DNA from: Epilithonimonas sp. JDS
GTDB lineage: Bacteria > Bacteroidota > Bacteroidia > Flavobacteriales > Weeksellaceae
NCBI RefSeq assembly: GCF_021261315.1
Contig: NZ_JAJSAX010000007.1
Coordinates: 99,510-163,509, forward strand
Length of the DNA: 64,000 bases
Direction: 5' to 3'
Shown in pieces: positions 25,437-34,816 of the stretch. A program made the position numbers and the translations under genes. Within the stretch, counting starts at the first letter, position 1, and the number at the start of each line of letters is the position of its first letter. The notes below the pieces were generated by a model, which saw nothing but the letters and a program-made list of their open reading frames with translations, made no database searches and was not told the origin of the DNA.

Positions 25437-25467
25437 AAGTCCTGTGAATTTCACGGGATTTTTTTTG
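25437..25467 (+). terminator. Terminator after the M13 peptidase gene
   Basis: AAGTCCTGTG and CACGGGATTT pair across an AATT loop with one G-U pair, followed by a T-run. The 180 nt between this and the next terminator hold no gene that I can support. Confidence 0.75.
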
Positions 25468-25651
25468 TGGTTTGAATTTAATCTTACGAAAGTATTATGA
25501 ATATTAAACAAACGTACTCTTAATGTGACAAGTTTTCTTTTTTTAATGAGTTTCATATTTAAATTAAACTTGCTTTCAGCAGAACCAAATATTATTGTAT
25601 CTAATAAATTAGTGATATAATTTACTTTTGATGATCCATTTGTTGGCAAAC

Positions 25652-25678
25652 AAAAAGCCCACTTGTTCGAGTGGGCTT
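25652..25678 (-). terminator. Terminator of the first GEVED/T9SS gene
   Basis: AAGCCCACT and AGTGGGCTT form a perfect 9-bp stem with loop TGTTCG. On the minus strand it is followed by a T-run, 24 nt after the stop codon. Confidence 0.85.
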
Positions 25679-25701
25679 AGTATTAAGATAATTCTAGAGA
25701 A

Positions 25702-27288
25702 TTATTTTTTGATAGCTTTGAAAGTTTTTACACTTCCGTCTTCCATTTGTAGGTTAACGATGTATAATCCAGATTTCAAGCTAGAAAGGTTAAGTTCTGC
25801 AGAAGGTGCAAGCGTTTTAACTTGTCTTCCGGAGATGTCATTAACTGATACGGATTTAACTCCTTTCACATCAGATATTCTAAGAACATCAGTGAATGGA
25901 TTTGGATATACAGAGATACCAGCTTTAGTTACGTCAGAAACTGCAAGCGCATCTTGGTAATCAAGTGTGTAATCTTCTGTTTGTCCATTTACCATATTTG
26001 CACAGCCAGAAACTAAAGCAGTATGGATAGTTGCTCCAGAGAAGTTATATTTAATTCTCATGAATTTTTTACCTAATGAAGTACCTGCTGGGATTTCGAT
26101 ATTTTTAGTTAATGTAACTGGATTATCTGTTACTCCAGATACTCTAAGCATTGTTTCTGTAGTGTTCCAGTAAGATTCGCCAGCATCATCAAAGTCTCCA
26201 TCGTTGTTCCAGTCGATAAATACAGATGCAGCCCATCCATTTACAGGATTTCCGTTAGTAGTTCCTTGGATAGTCAATGGTACACTTGTTACATTGTTTT
26301 TTACAGGGAATTCTATAGTTGTAAAATTCTGATGAACCGGGAACGAACCAATTGTTGTAGCTGTAGGATCGGATGTGTTTGTAACACCTGCGAAGTTTAC
26401 AGACTTAATTGGAGCAATAGCAGTCGGTGCAGTAGATGTCAATGGTCCACAGTGTCCAACTGTATTATTTGTACTGAAAGTAATTTCCTGACATCCGGTA
26501 GCATCACCAACGCTATTTGTAGCCAATACTTTAGCGTAATAAGTTGTGTTAGGTGTTAAAGCTACATTTAATGAATTACCATAGATCGTTGTATTAACAA
26601 CATTTGATCCGCCAGCTGTAGTTCCAACAGTTACTTTGTAACCAGAAGCAATAGCTGAAGTTGCCCAAGTAAGACCGTAAGTTCCTGCAGGCACAACACC
26701 GCCGTTAGTAGGTGTTGTAAATGTAGTACAAGCTGGCACAGTGCTTACAGCGGCTTGTTTCACGATCAAATCATCTACATAGAGAGCTCCTGTACTGGTT
26801 CCACTTCTTTGCATCCATGTTCCTACAGCGTAAGTTTTGTTAGGATCGAATGTCCCAGCCGGAACAGAACCTGTCACAGTTCCGCAAGTCGTAACTGCAG
26901 CAGCAGTCAAAGCGGTTCCTGTTCCAACAGTATAGATAGACCAAGAGTTAGATTCCTCATCTAATACAGCATAAGCAGCGTATAGAGTTCCAGTAAGATT
27001 TGCTCCTTTTTTGTAGCTAAAAGTGATGTCAAGTTTTTGACCGTTGTTTGTTTGGCCCGTAGCATCACCTTTTTCCAAAAGATTTGCCAACCATCCTGTC
27101 TGGGTTACAGTTGCACTGTAAGTTAAAGACCCGGAAGTTCCGGCACTACAGAAATTAACGGTGTTGAAACCACCACCGCCAAACTGGATCATACCAGCTG
27201 CATCGCCTTCAAAATCTTCGGTAAAGTCATATTGAGCGTTTACCCCAATACCTAATGCCAAAAGGCAAGAGAATAGAATTTTTTTCAT
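25702..27288 (-). CDS. T9SS-secreted GEVED/fibronectin-III domain protein
   Basis: The 528-residue protein has a signal peptide (1-18, ending VNAQ), a jelly-roll-like N-terminal domain (about 20-180, ending GALYVDDLIVKQ), a fibronectin-III-like domain (about 185-275) and a GEVED domain (about 300-450; FIDWNNDGDFDDAGESYW and NGQTEDYTLDY). The C-terminal T9SS type A sorting domain contains VYPNPFTDVLRISD and ends GSVKTFKAIKK. The protein should be exported by Sec, then moved across the outer membrane by the Por machinery and anchored to or released from the cell. It is a paralogue of the next gene upstream; the last 80 or so codons are nearly the same in both, while the N-terminal domains differ. 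Confidence 0.9.
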   Translation of the reverse strand: MKKILFSCLLALGIGVNAQYDFTEDFEGDAAGMIQFGGGGFNTVNFCSAGTSGSLTYSATVTQTGWLANLLEKGDATGQTNNGQKLDITFSYKKGANLTGTLYAAYAVLDEESNSWSIYTVGTGTALTAAAVTTCGTVTGSVPAGTFDPNKTYAVGTWMQRSGTSTGALYVDDLIVKQAAVSTVPACTTFTTPTNGGVVPAGTYGLTWATSAIASGYKVTVGTTAGGSNVVNTTIYGNSLNVALTPNTTYYAKVLATNSVGDATGCQEITFSTNNTVGHCGPLTSTAPTAIAPIKSVNFAGVTNTSDPTATTIGSFPVHQNFTTIEFPVKNNVTSVPLTIQGTTNGNPVNGWAASVFIDWNNDGDFDDAGESYWNTTETMLRVSGVTDNPVTLTKNIEIPAGTSLGKKFMRIKYNFSGATIHTALVSGCANMVNGQTEDYTLDYQDALAVSDVTKAGISVYPNPFTDVLRISDVKGVKSVSVNDISGRQVKTLAPSAELNLSSLKSGLYIVNLQMEDGSVKTFKAIKK

Positions 27289-27385
27289 AATATTATAAAT
27301 TTATTAAAACTGATACGAATATAAAATAATTTTTCTTTCTAAAAAAGAATATTAACACTTAAAGTCAATAAAACTTGCTAATAAC

Positions 27386-27417
27386 AAAAAGCCGCCTCGT
27401 TCAAAACGAGGCGGCTT
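27386..27417 (-). terminator. Terminator of the second GEVED/T9SS gene
   Basis: AAGCCGCCTCGTT and AACGAGGCGGCTT form a 13-bp GC-rich stem. Preceding A residues give a T-run on the minus strand. Confidence 0.9.
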
Positions 27418-27443
27418 CATTATTTTAATAATTTAAAGATAAA

Positions 27444-29051
27444 TTATTTTTTGATTGCTTTGAAAGTTTTTACACTTCCGTCTTCCATATTAAGGTTTAC
27501 GATATACAATCCACCTTTCAAACTAGATAAATTGATTTCTGCAGAAGGTGCAAGAGATTTCACTTGTCTTCCAGACATATCGTTTACAGATACAGATTTA
27601 ACACCTTTTACATCAGAGATTTTAAGAACATCTGTGAATGGATTTGGATAAACAGAAACTGCTGCTTTGTTTACATCTGTTACAGCTAAGAAATCTTTAT
27701 AGTCGATTGTGTAATCTTCTACCTGTCCATTGTTAATATCGGTACAACCAGTTGTAAGTGACGAATGGATCGTTGTTCCAGTAAAGTTATACTTAACTCT
27801 CATTCTCTTCTGACCTAGTGTAACGCCTGCAGGGATTGTAATGTTTCCTGTTAAAGTAGCAATATTTGCAGCACTTACAGTAGTAGTTCTTTTGATTGTT
27901 GCAGTAGTATTGAAATATGACTCACCAGCATCTAAGAAATCTCCGTCATTGTTCCAGTCAATAAATATCGAAGTACCCCATCCATTACCTGTAATACCAA
28001 TTCCGTTTACAGTAAATGGTACAGTCGTTACGTTATTTTTTACTTCAAAAGGAGCAGATAAATAATTTTCGTGCGGTGCAAATGATCCAATCGTGGTTGC
28101 TGCAGCGTCAGAAGTATTGGTCACACCTCCGAAGATAAACGATTTGATAGGTGCTGTCTGTGTAGGAGCAGTAGAAATCATTGGGCCACAATATGGTGCT
28201 ATTGCGTTAGCTCCGGTAGTGAAAGTCGTTTCTGTACAACCAGTAGCACTTCCAATATCGTTTGTAGCTGTTACAGTTGCATACAGAAGTTTGTTTTGTG
28301 GTAAAGCACTTGTTGATAGTGGAGTATAAGATGTGGTATTAACTGTTGTAGATAATACATCAGAAGCTCCAGGAGTAGTTCCTAATTTCACAGTATAAGA
28401 TTGAGCACCGGAAGCAGCAGCCCACGTTAGTGTAGGTCTTACAGATACACCGGTAGCAGCAGAAGCAGGACTAGTTAATGCTGTACAAGCTGGAGCTGCG
28501 GTAGCTTCTTGTTTTACAACAACTTTGTCCAAGAAAATGTAGAAATCATCAGTTGCACCGTTTACAGTTACACTTGTGATTTTAAGTTTGAAATTTCCAT
28601 TTACGTTGGCAGATTCTGGTATTTGTGCAGAGTATGCGTAGCAAGTAACCCCAGTAGATGGAAACGTGTAAGTTGTACCGAAAGGAACATACGTTGTACC
28701 ACCATCTGTAGAATATGCAACATTTAAGTTTCCATTTGTTGTGCTACCTGTAGCATATGGAAGCGCAGATACTGTAAACGATACATCAATTTTTTTTCCG
28801 TTTGCAGTCACTGAAGCTGGCTTTGTGTACACTAAGGTTGATGTGTTGTATGCTACATTGGTTCCATAAAGGTTTGATCCAATTGCAATAGTACCATCAC
28901 ATCCTGCAAGATATGTGTTCGGACTGTACCCTCCTGTGAAGACGAATCCGTTTGCAGTGTAAGCTGCAGTTTCAAAACTTTCGCTTACAAAAATTTGAGC
29001 GTTTGCTCCTAATCCTAGTGCCAGTGAGCACGTGAGTAGAAATTTCTTCAT
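27444..29051 (-). CDS. T9SS-secreted GEVED/fibronectin-III domain protein (paralogue)
   Basis: This 535-residue protein has the same layout as its downstream neighbour: signal peptide (1-18, ending ANAQ), an N-terminal beta domain ending DFYIFLDKVVVKQ (about 19-180), a fibronectin-III-like domain (about 188-280), GEVED domain with FIDWNNDGDFLDAGESYF and NGQVEDYTIDY, and a T9SS type A domain with VYPNPFTDVLKISD. The shared linker and tail (PIKS-F-GVTNTSD and VKGVKSVSVND) show recent duplication or gene conversion. Each gene has its own terminator. Ligands are unknown; GEVED proteins in this phylum are often surface adhesins or parts of secreted enzymes. Confidence 0.9.
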   Translation of the reverse strand: MKKFLLTCSLALGLGANAQIFVSESFETAAYTANGFVFTGGYSPNTYLAGCDGTIAIGSNLYGTNVAYNTSTLVYTKPASVTANGKKIDVSFTVSALPYATGSTTNGNLNVAYSTDGGTTYVPFGTTYTFPSTGVTCYAYSAQIPESANVNGNFKLKITSVTVNGATDDFYIFLDKVVVKQEATAAPACTALTSPASAATGVSVRPTLTWAAASGAQSYTVKLGTTPGASDVLSTTVNTTSYTPLSTSALPQNKLLYATVTATNDIGSATGCTETTFTTGANAIAPYCGPMISTAPTQTAPIKSFIFGGVTNTSDAAATTIGSFAPHENYLSAPFEVKNNVTTVPFTVNGIGITGNGWGTSIFIDWNNDGDFLDAGESYFNTTATIKRTTTVSAANIATLTGNITIPAGVTLGQKRMRVKYNFTGTTIHSSLTTGCTDINNGQVEDYTIDYKDFLAVTDVNKAAVSVYPNPFTDVLKISDVKGVKSVSVNDMSGRQVKSLAPSAEINLSSLKGGLYIVNLNMEDGSVKTFKAIKK

Positions 29052-29074
29052 AATTATTTAATTTATATTTCAGC

Positions 29075-29082
29075 AAATATAA
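29075..29082 (-). promoter_or_regulatory. -7 element TATATTTG upstream of the second GEVED gene
   Basis: On the minus strand TATATTTG matches TAnnTTTG and ends 24 nt before the ATG at 29051. No clear TTG is visible at the -33 distance. Confidence 0.45.
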
Positions 29083-29185
29083 TAATTATTTTTAATGATA
29101 GTAATTAATGTTTATATTTTTTTTATTAATTTATGATAATATATGTGATTGTGTTAAATTAACAGCTACACAATAGTTTATTTAA

Positions 29186-29222
29186 TAAAAACAGTCATTT
29201 TACGAAATGCAAAATGGCTGTT
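29186..29222 (-). terminator. Terminator after dnaE
   Basis: AACAGTCATTTT and AAAATGGCTGTT form a 12-bp stem with one G-U pair; A residues at 29186-29190 become a T-run on the minus strand. It lies 19 nt after the dnaE stop. Confidence 0.8.
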
Positions 29223-29240
29223 ACTGTTATTTTAAACTCC

Positions 29241-32200
29241 TTAATTCAGAAAAACTTCATAATTATTAATGGAATGTATCACTTCTAAAAGATCTTCATT
29301 AATATTAATATGATGTTTCATACTCACAACTTCCAAAACAGATTCATCTTCCGGATTTTTGATAAAGAAATTCAATTTCTGCTCGCCATGATTCTCAATG
29401 ATCTTCTCTTTAAAGAATTCAATATCAGTTTTACGCAAGGAATCCAGTGGCACTACAATACATAAACTACGTGCAAATCGGTCAAAAGCCTCTTTCAATT
29501 CCAAAACATCATTTACATTGACGAAAACACGTCCGTCTTTTCCCTGTGAGAATTTGAGTTTCATAATGACAAAGCGCTGAACTTCCAATTTGTCTTTCAA
29601 ACGCATATAATCTCTGTCACCCAATCGGAAAGAGTAGGAGCCTGTGTAATCCTCCAACAAGACAAAAGCCACTTTTTCCCCACTTCGGAAACCATCCGCC
29701 ACACGATATTCCGTAATTAGGCCAGCAACGGTGTATTCCTTGGTGTTGTCTTTTTCATTCATCTTGTCCTTCCAGCTTTTCTTTTCTTCAAAAAGTTCGG
29801 GTGCTTTTGGCGGAAAGGCCAAATCTTTGAAAGCTTCCACTTCATCTAGATTCAGGAAATTGAAATTACCTTTTGGTTCTGCTTTTTTGCCGGATTCTTC
29901 AATGATTTCATCTTCCAATCCGACTTCATCAGAAACCAAAATATCAGGAACTTCTTCGTCAGGCGTATTGTCGGTTTCCAAAATCGGAATTACTTCATCC
30001 AAAACAGGAATTTCGTCCTTCTTCTCATCAAGGATCGCTTTTTTGGAAAGGACACCTTGCATAAATTTAAACTGATATTTGAACTCGTCCAGAGGATGCG
30101 CGGACAAATAGAATCCAATGATTTCTTTCTCTTTATTGAGTTTATGCATATTCGGCCATTCTGCGCAAGGCAAAAGTTTTGGTTGTTCGATTTGAACTTC
30201 CTCGGCAAAATCTGCAAACAGAGAATTATCCATTTCATTTTTGCTGTCCTGAAAACTTTGTCCGTAACGCGAAAGTCTTTCAATATTCGTTTTCCCGGAA
30301 GCATCGATGTCAAAGTATTGTCCGCGGTGATACGTGTCCAATTCGTCAAACGCTCCCGCAGTCACCAAACTTTCCGCAACCCTTTTGTTCACTTGCGAAG
30401 GCGGAATTCGCTCAAAGAAATCATAGACGTTTTTATATCTTCCGTTTTGTCTCAAGGCTGCAATCGCCTCACTCGGGCCTTCACCAATTCCTTTAATAGC
30501 GCCCAATCCAAAGCGGATTTGTCCTTTTTCATTTACTGAGAATTTATATTGAGATTCATTCACATCTGGACCCAAAACATCGACACCAATGGCTTTACAA
30601 TCCTCCATAAACATTGTGATGGAAGCGGTATTATTAATGTTATTACTCATTACACTCGCCATATATTCTGCTGGATAATTGGCTTTCAGATAAGCGGTTT
30701 GATAAGCGATCCACGCGTAACAAGTCGAGTGGGATTTGTTGAAGGCGTACTCTGCAAAGGCTTTCCAGTCATTCCAGATCTTTTCCAATCTTTCTTCATC
30801 TAGGTTGTTTTTTCTTCCACCTTCGATGAATTTCGGGTACATTTTGTTCAGAACTTCGATCTGCTTTTTACCCATCGCTTTTCTCAAAGTATCGGCTTCA
30901 CCTTTGGTAAAGTTGGCCAACTTCTGAGACAGAAGCATTACCTGTTCCTGATAAACGGTGATCCCGTAAGTTTCTTCAAGATATTCTTTTGTTTCTTCGA
31001 GGTCATAGATAATTTCCTCAGTTCCGTGTTTTCTGTTAATGAAATTTGGGATATATTTAATAGGACCTGGGCGATACAAGGCATTCATCGCAATCAGATC
31101 GGCGAAAACCGTTGGTTTCAATTCACGCATATATTTTTGCATTCCCGGACTCTCGTATTGGAAAATCCCGATCGTTCTTCCTTCCTTAAATAATTGATAA
31201 GTTTTTGCGTCATCCAAAGGGATTTCATCTGGGTCGATATCAACGCCGTGACGTTCTTTTACAAGTTTCACTGCATCTTTAATAATAGTCAAAGTCCTCA
31301 ATCCAAGGAAATCCATCTTCAAAAGACCCGCATTTTCCGCCACCGAGTTATCGAACTGAGAAACCAAAATATCCGCATCTTTCGCCGCAATCGTGATTGG
31401 AACCAAATTGCTCACAGGTTCTGGCGTAATGATCACACCACAAGCGTGGATTCCCGTATTTCGGATGCAACCTTCCATTTTCTTCGCGCTTTCCAGAACC
31501 GAGAATCTGGAATCATCGGAGTTTGAAAGAATGAACTTCATCTCATCAACCAATTGCTGATCCTCAGGCTTCAGCTTGTCATATTTTGAAAGCGCTTTCG
31601 CAATATTCATTCCCGGACTTGGCGGAATCAGTTTCGCAATCATATTCGTTTCTGGAATTGACAGGTCGAGAACTCGACCAGCATCTTTGATCGCTGATTT
31701 TCCTCCCAAAACCGAATAAGTGATGATCTGCGCCACCTGTTCCTGACCATATTTTTCAACCACCCATTTGATGACCTTATCACGGCCTTCATCATCAAAA
31801 TCGATATCGATATCGGGCATCGAAACCCTTTCCGGATTCAGGAATCTCTCAAAAAGGAGATCATATTTGATCGGGTCGACATTCGTGATTTTAATGCAAT
31901 AGGCAACTGCCGATCCAGCGGCCGATCCACGACCTGGACCAACCGAAACACCCATATTTCGAGCCTCATTACAGAAATCCTGAACGATCAAGAAATATCC
32001 AGGATAACCTGTGTTGGCAATAACTTCCAATTCAAAATCCAATCGCTCCTGAATTTCAGGCGTAATAACTGGGTAACGTTTATTTGCACCTTCGTAGGTC
32101 AAATGTCGCAGGTAGGCCATTTCACCACGTTTTCCGCCATCAGCTTCATCTTCTGGATCGATGAATTCTTCCGGAATGTCAAACTTCGGTAGCAAAACAT

Positions 32201-33890
32201 CACGTTTCAAAGTGTAAGGTTTGAACTTCGCCAAAAATTCTTCATAAGCTTCGAAAGCATCCGGATAATTTATAAAAGCTTGTTTTAATTCATCTTGACT
32301 TTTGATGTAATATTCGTTGGTCGTCAAGCCTTTTCTCTTTCCGAAACCTTTGCCAATCGGCGTTGATTGCTTTTCGCCATCTTTGATACAACCCAAAATG
32401 TCTTGGATATTCGCGTCATCTTTATTGGTGTAGTACGTTTCGTTTTGAGCTAAGATCTTGACATTATATTTATCTGCAAATTGCAATAGAACTTCATTCA
32501 AATGCTCTTCCTCGGGCAAATTATGATTCTGGATCTGAACATAGAAATCATCGCCAAATTCCTCTTTCCACCATTGGAACAATTCTTCCCCTTTTTGTTC
32601 TCCGATATTTAAGATCGTATTCGGAATATCGCCGTTGATCCCGGAAGTCAAGGCGATCAATCCTTCTTTGTATTGAGAGATCAATTCTCTGCTGATCCTT
32701 GGAACGCCAAAATAGAATCCTTTCTGAAAACCAATACTGGAAAGTTTGATCAAATTTTTATAACCATTGAAATCCTTTGCCAGCAACACCATTTGCGTCC
32801 TTCTGTCCGGATCGTCTTTGGTAAATTGCTTTTGCTCGTATCGATTCGAAATGAAAAATTCGCAACCAACAATTGGGATCAGTTGATCTGTAATTGGCTC
32901 TTCTTCATTGAAAACTTCTCCTTTTTCTTCGGCTTCCTGTTTTTTAGCCAAATATTCTTTGTGCTTTTTATTTCTTCCGGAATTGGTGTCTTCAACCGCA
33001 GAAACGAATTTGAACGCGCCCATCATATTGCCAATATCCACCATTCCAACGGCCGCATAGTTCTCATCTGTCGCTTTTTTGATAAGGTCGTTGATATTGG
33101 TCGTCGCCGTCAAAGTGGAGAAAACGCTGTGGTTGTCGAAATTGAAATATTTTCCAAGCTCAATGTCATCAATGCTGCCAACATCGGCTTGTTTTTTCTT
33201 ATTGTTAAAACTTGCAACCTGTCTTCTGATGACGATTCCGAAAGGTTTTATCGGATTTGGATTGTGGGTCTGAAATTCTTTTAACTGAGTTTCATTGATC
33301 TTCAAAACATCCGTCGGAATCACGCCGATTCTCATCATTTCAAAGAAAACCTGAGCCGTTGCATTCACATCGGCTGCAGCGTTGTGCGCTTCATCAAACT
33401 TGTGTCCGTAAAGTTTCTCGTAAAGTTCTTCCAGTTTTGGCGATTTGAATTTTCCGCCTCGTCCGCCAGCCAACTGACAATAATCTGTTCCCAAGATCAT
33501 CGTATCTGCTCTCGGTTTTTCCTGAAGATTATCTTTAATATTTTTCCTGAAAAATTCTGCCCCAACGATGTTGTAATCGAATTCCACATTGTGTCCGGAA
33601 ACAACTCTAACGTTTTCCAAAGCTTTAGAAAATTCTACTAAGATCTCTTCCAGATCTCGACCTTCTTCATTAGCGATTTTAGTCGTGATCCCGTGGATTC
33701 TCGCGGCGTTGAACGGGATGTCATAACCTTCTGGTTTGATGATGTAATCTTGGTTTTCTATCAGGTTTCCATTGTCATCGTGGATCTGCCAGGCGATCTG
33801 GACCATTCTTGGCCAGTTGTCTGAATCTGAGAGCGGTGCGTTGAAATTTTTGGGTAAACCAGTGGTCTCTGTATCGAAAACTAAGTACAT
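29241..33890 (-). CDS. dnaE: DNA polymerase III alpha subunit with fused N-terminal 3'-5' exonuclease
   Basis: At 1549 residues this is about 390 longer than E. coli DnaE. Residues 1-200 form a DEDD-type DnaQ exonuclease (FDTETTG at 5-11, GHNVEFDYNI near 99-108, HNAAADVNAT near 170-179). A PHP domain follows (about 240-500), with its metal motifs degraded (FDNHSVFS and MVDIGNMMG where active PHP domains have HxH and DHG). The polymerase core has GPGRGSAAGS and the catalytic PDIDIDF near 690. The tail has HhH, a MDNSLF segment where the clamp-binding motif is expected, a ~100-residue acidic insert (about 1280-1380) and an OB fold. This is the replicative polymerase, with proofreading apparently in cis. 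Confidence 0.95.
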   Translation of the reverse strand: MYLVFDTETTGLPKNFNAPLSDSDNWPRMVQIAWQIHDDNGNLIENQDYIIKPEGYDIPFNAARIHGITTKIANEEGRDLEEILVEFSKALENVRVVSGHNVEFDYNIVGAEFFRKNIKDNLQEKPRADTMILGTDYCQLAGGRGGKFKSPKLEELYEKLYGHKFDEAHNAAADVNATAQVFFEMMRIGVIPTDVLKINETQLKEFQTHNPNPIKPFGIVIRRQVASFNNKKKQADVGSIDDIELGKYFNFDNHSVFSTLTATTNINDLIKKATDENYAAVGMVDIGNMMGAFKFVSAVEDTNSGRNKKHKEYLAKKQEAEEKGEVFNEEEPITDQLIPIVGCEFFISNRYEQKQFTKDDPDRRTQMVLLAKDFNGYKNLIKLSSIGFQKGFYFGVPRISRELISQYKEGLIALTSGINGDIPNTILNIGEQKGEELFQWWKEEFGDDFYVQIQNHNLPEEEHLNEVLLQFADKYNVKILAQNETYYTNKDDANIQDILGCIKDGEKQSTPIGKGFGKRKGLTTNEYYIKSQDELKQAFINYPDAFEAYEEFLAKFKPYTLKRDVLLPKFDIPEEFIDPEDEADGGKRGEMAYLRHLTYEGANKRYPVITPEIQERLDFELEVIANTGYPGYFLIVQDFCNEARNMGVSVGPGRGSAAGSAVAYCIKITNVDPIKYDLLFERFLNPERVSMPDIDIDFDDEGRDKVIKWVVEKYGQEQVAQIITYSVLGGKSAIKDAGRVLDLSIPETNMIAKLIPPSPGMNIAKALSKYDKLKPEDQQLVDEMKFILSNSDDSRFSVLESAKKMEGCIRNTGIHACGVIITPEPVSNLVPITIAAKDADILVSQFDNSVAENAGLLKMDFLGLRTLTIIKDAVKLVKERHGVDIDPDEIPLDDAKTYQLFKEGRTIGIFQYESPGMQKYMRELKPTVFADLIAMNALYRPGPIKYIPNFINRKHGTEEIIYDLEETKEYLEETYGITVYQEQVMLLSQKLANFTKGEADTLRKAMGKKQIEVLNKMYPKFIEGGRKNNLDEERLEKIWNDWKAFAEYAFNKSHSTCYAWIAYQTAYLKANYPAEYMASVMSNNINNTASITMFMEDCKAIGVDVLGPDVNESQYKFSVNEKGQIRFGLGAIKGIGEGPSEAIAALRQNGRYKNVYDFFERIPPSQVNKRVAESLVTAGAFDELDTYHRGQYFDIDASGKTNIERLSRYGQSFQDSKNEMDNSLFADFAEEVQIEQPKLLPCAEWPNMHKLNKEKEIIGFYLSAHPLDEFKYQFKFMQGVLSKKAILDEKKDEIPVLDEVIPILETDNTPDEEVPDILVSDEVGLEDEIIEESGKKAEPKGNFNFLNLDEVEAFKDLAFPPKAPELFEEKKSWKDKMNEKDNTKEYTVAGLITEYRVADGFRSGEKVAFVLLEDYTGSYSFRLGDRDYMRLKDKLEVQRFVIMKLKFSQGKDGRVFVNVNDVLELKEAFDRFARSLCIVVPLDSLRKTDIEFFKEKIIENHGEQKLNFFIKNPEDESVLEVVSMKHHININEDLLEVIHSINNYEVFLN

Positions 33891-34020
33891 CTACATTGTA
33901 ATTTTGCGTAAAGTTAAGGTTTTAAACAGAGAAATAAAATGCTTTGGAAATCCGATTTTGTTAAATGTTCACAAAAAAGTTAATCCTGGTTAAATGTCAT
34001 TTCCGAGCCGGAATTAAATT

Positions 34021-34028
34021 TATTTTTG
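34021..34028 (+). promoter_or_regulatory. -7 element TATTTTTG before the TTG-start gene at 34043
   Basis: TATTTTTG matches TAnnTTTG. Transcription would begin near 34034, giving a leader of about 9 nt before the TTG at 34043. No TTG is seen at -33. Confidence 0.4.
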
Positions 34029-34042
34029 ATGAAAAATAGCCT

Positions 34043-34756
34043 TTGAAAATATTTCTATTCTCTTGTTTTTTACTGCTTTTTCAAACCTTTTATTCACAAA
34101 ATATTAAAGGAAAAATTGTGTCTGATTCTGTTTTGGCGAATCAAGTTTTGGTCGTTAATATCAATTCTCAGGAAAAAACTTATTCTAATTCTCAAGGTCA
34201 GTTTGTGATTAATGCAAATCTTGGTGATGAGCTCCGGTTTGTGAAAGAAGGTTACGAAAGGAAGATTTTGAAAATCATTAATACTGATGAAATTGTCATT
34301 AATTTAATAAAAATTGTTACGGAAATCGAGGAAGTTGAGGTCAGGAAAAAGTTGTCTGGGAAACTTGATGAGGATTCTAAACTTTTCAATGAAAACAAGA
34401 AAAAAGTCGCTTTGAACAATGATTTGAAAGTCTATTTCAAAACGAAATCCAGTGAGGAATTAATGAAACCAAGACACGGCGAATTTGTACAGCCAGTTGG
34501 CGGAGGTATTAGTTTTGGAAAAATCGATGACAAATGGACTACATCAGATTTTGTGGAATGGCTGCGCGAAAATCTGACGGATGACTATTTTATTTCTTTA
34601 GGATTAATATCTCAGGAAATTAATTCTTTTATCTTCTACTCACTTCAAAGTTTTGGGACGAGAACTATTCTGAAATATGGCTATTGCAGTGAAGAAGATA
34701 TTGGAAACCTGAAACTTCACTTCGAAACTACATTTAAGAAATTCAAAAATAAATAG
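34043..34756 (+). CDS. Secreted carboxypeptidase-regulatory-like (CarboxypepD_reg) domain protein
   Basis: The 237-residue protein starts at TTG (34043), the only start that includes the signal peptide (MKIFLFSCFLLLFQTFYSQ); the nearby ATG at 34029 is in another frame and closes after five codons. After the signal peptide, residues 20-95 form a CarboxypepD_reg-like beta domain (GKIVSDSVLANQVLVVNI, YSNSQGQFVINANLGDELRF). The rest is helical and mixed, ending KKFKNK. It is a paralogue of the gene at 44934, which also starts at TTG. The function is unknown; it may be a periplasmic or surface protein. It sits between dnaE (divergent) and an S8 peptidase gene. Confidence 0.75.
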   Translation: MKIFLFSCFLLLFQTFYSQNIKGKIVSDSVLANQVLVVNINSQEKTYSNSQGQFVINANLGDELRFVKEGYERKILKIINTDEIVINLIKIVTEIEEVEVRKKLSGKLDEDSKLFNENKKKVALNNDLKVYFKTKSSEELMKPRHGEFVQPVGGGISFGKIDDKWTTSDFVEWLRENLTDDYFISLGLISQEINSFIFYSLQSFGTRTILKYGYCSEEDIGNLKLHFETTFKKFKNK

Positions 34757-34794
34757 TTAACATTTTTAAAACTTATTATGATCTAAGTATTTTT

Positions 34795-34802
34795 TATCTT
34801 TG
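34795..34802 (+). promoter_or_regulatory. -7 element TATCTTTG before the T9SS subtilase gene
   Basis: TATCTTTG matches TAnnTTTG, 14 nt before the ATG at 34817, implying a very short leader. No clear -33 element is seen. Confidence 0.4.
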
Positions 34803-34816
34803 CAAAAAGTTTTTAG

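Noticed and set aside
32673..33284. 203-residue plus-strand open frame opposite dnaE
   Set aside because: Antisense to well-conserved exonuclease/PHP coding sequence; the Ile/Phe-rich composition is what AT-rich antisense reading gives.
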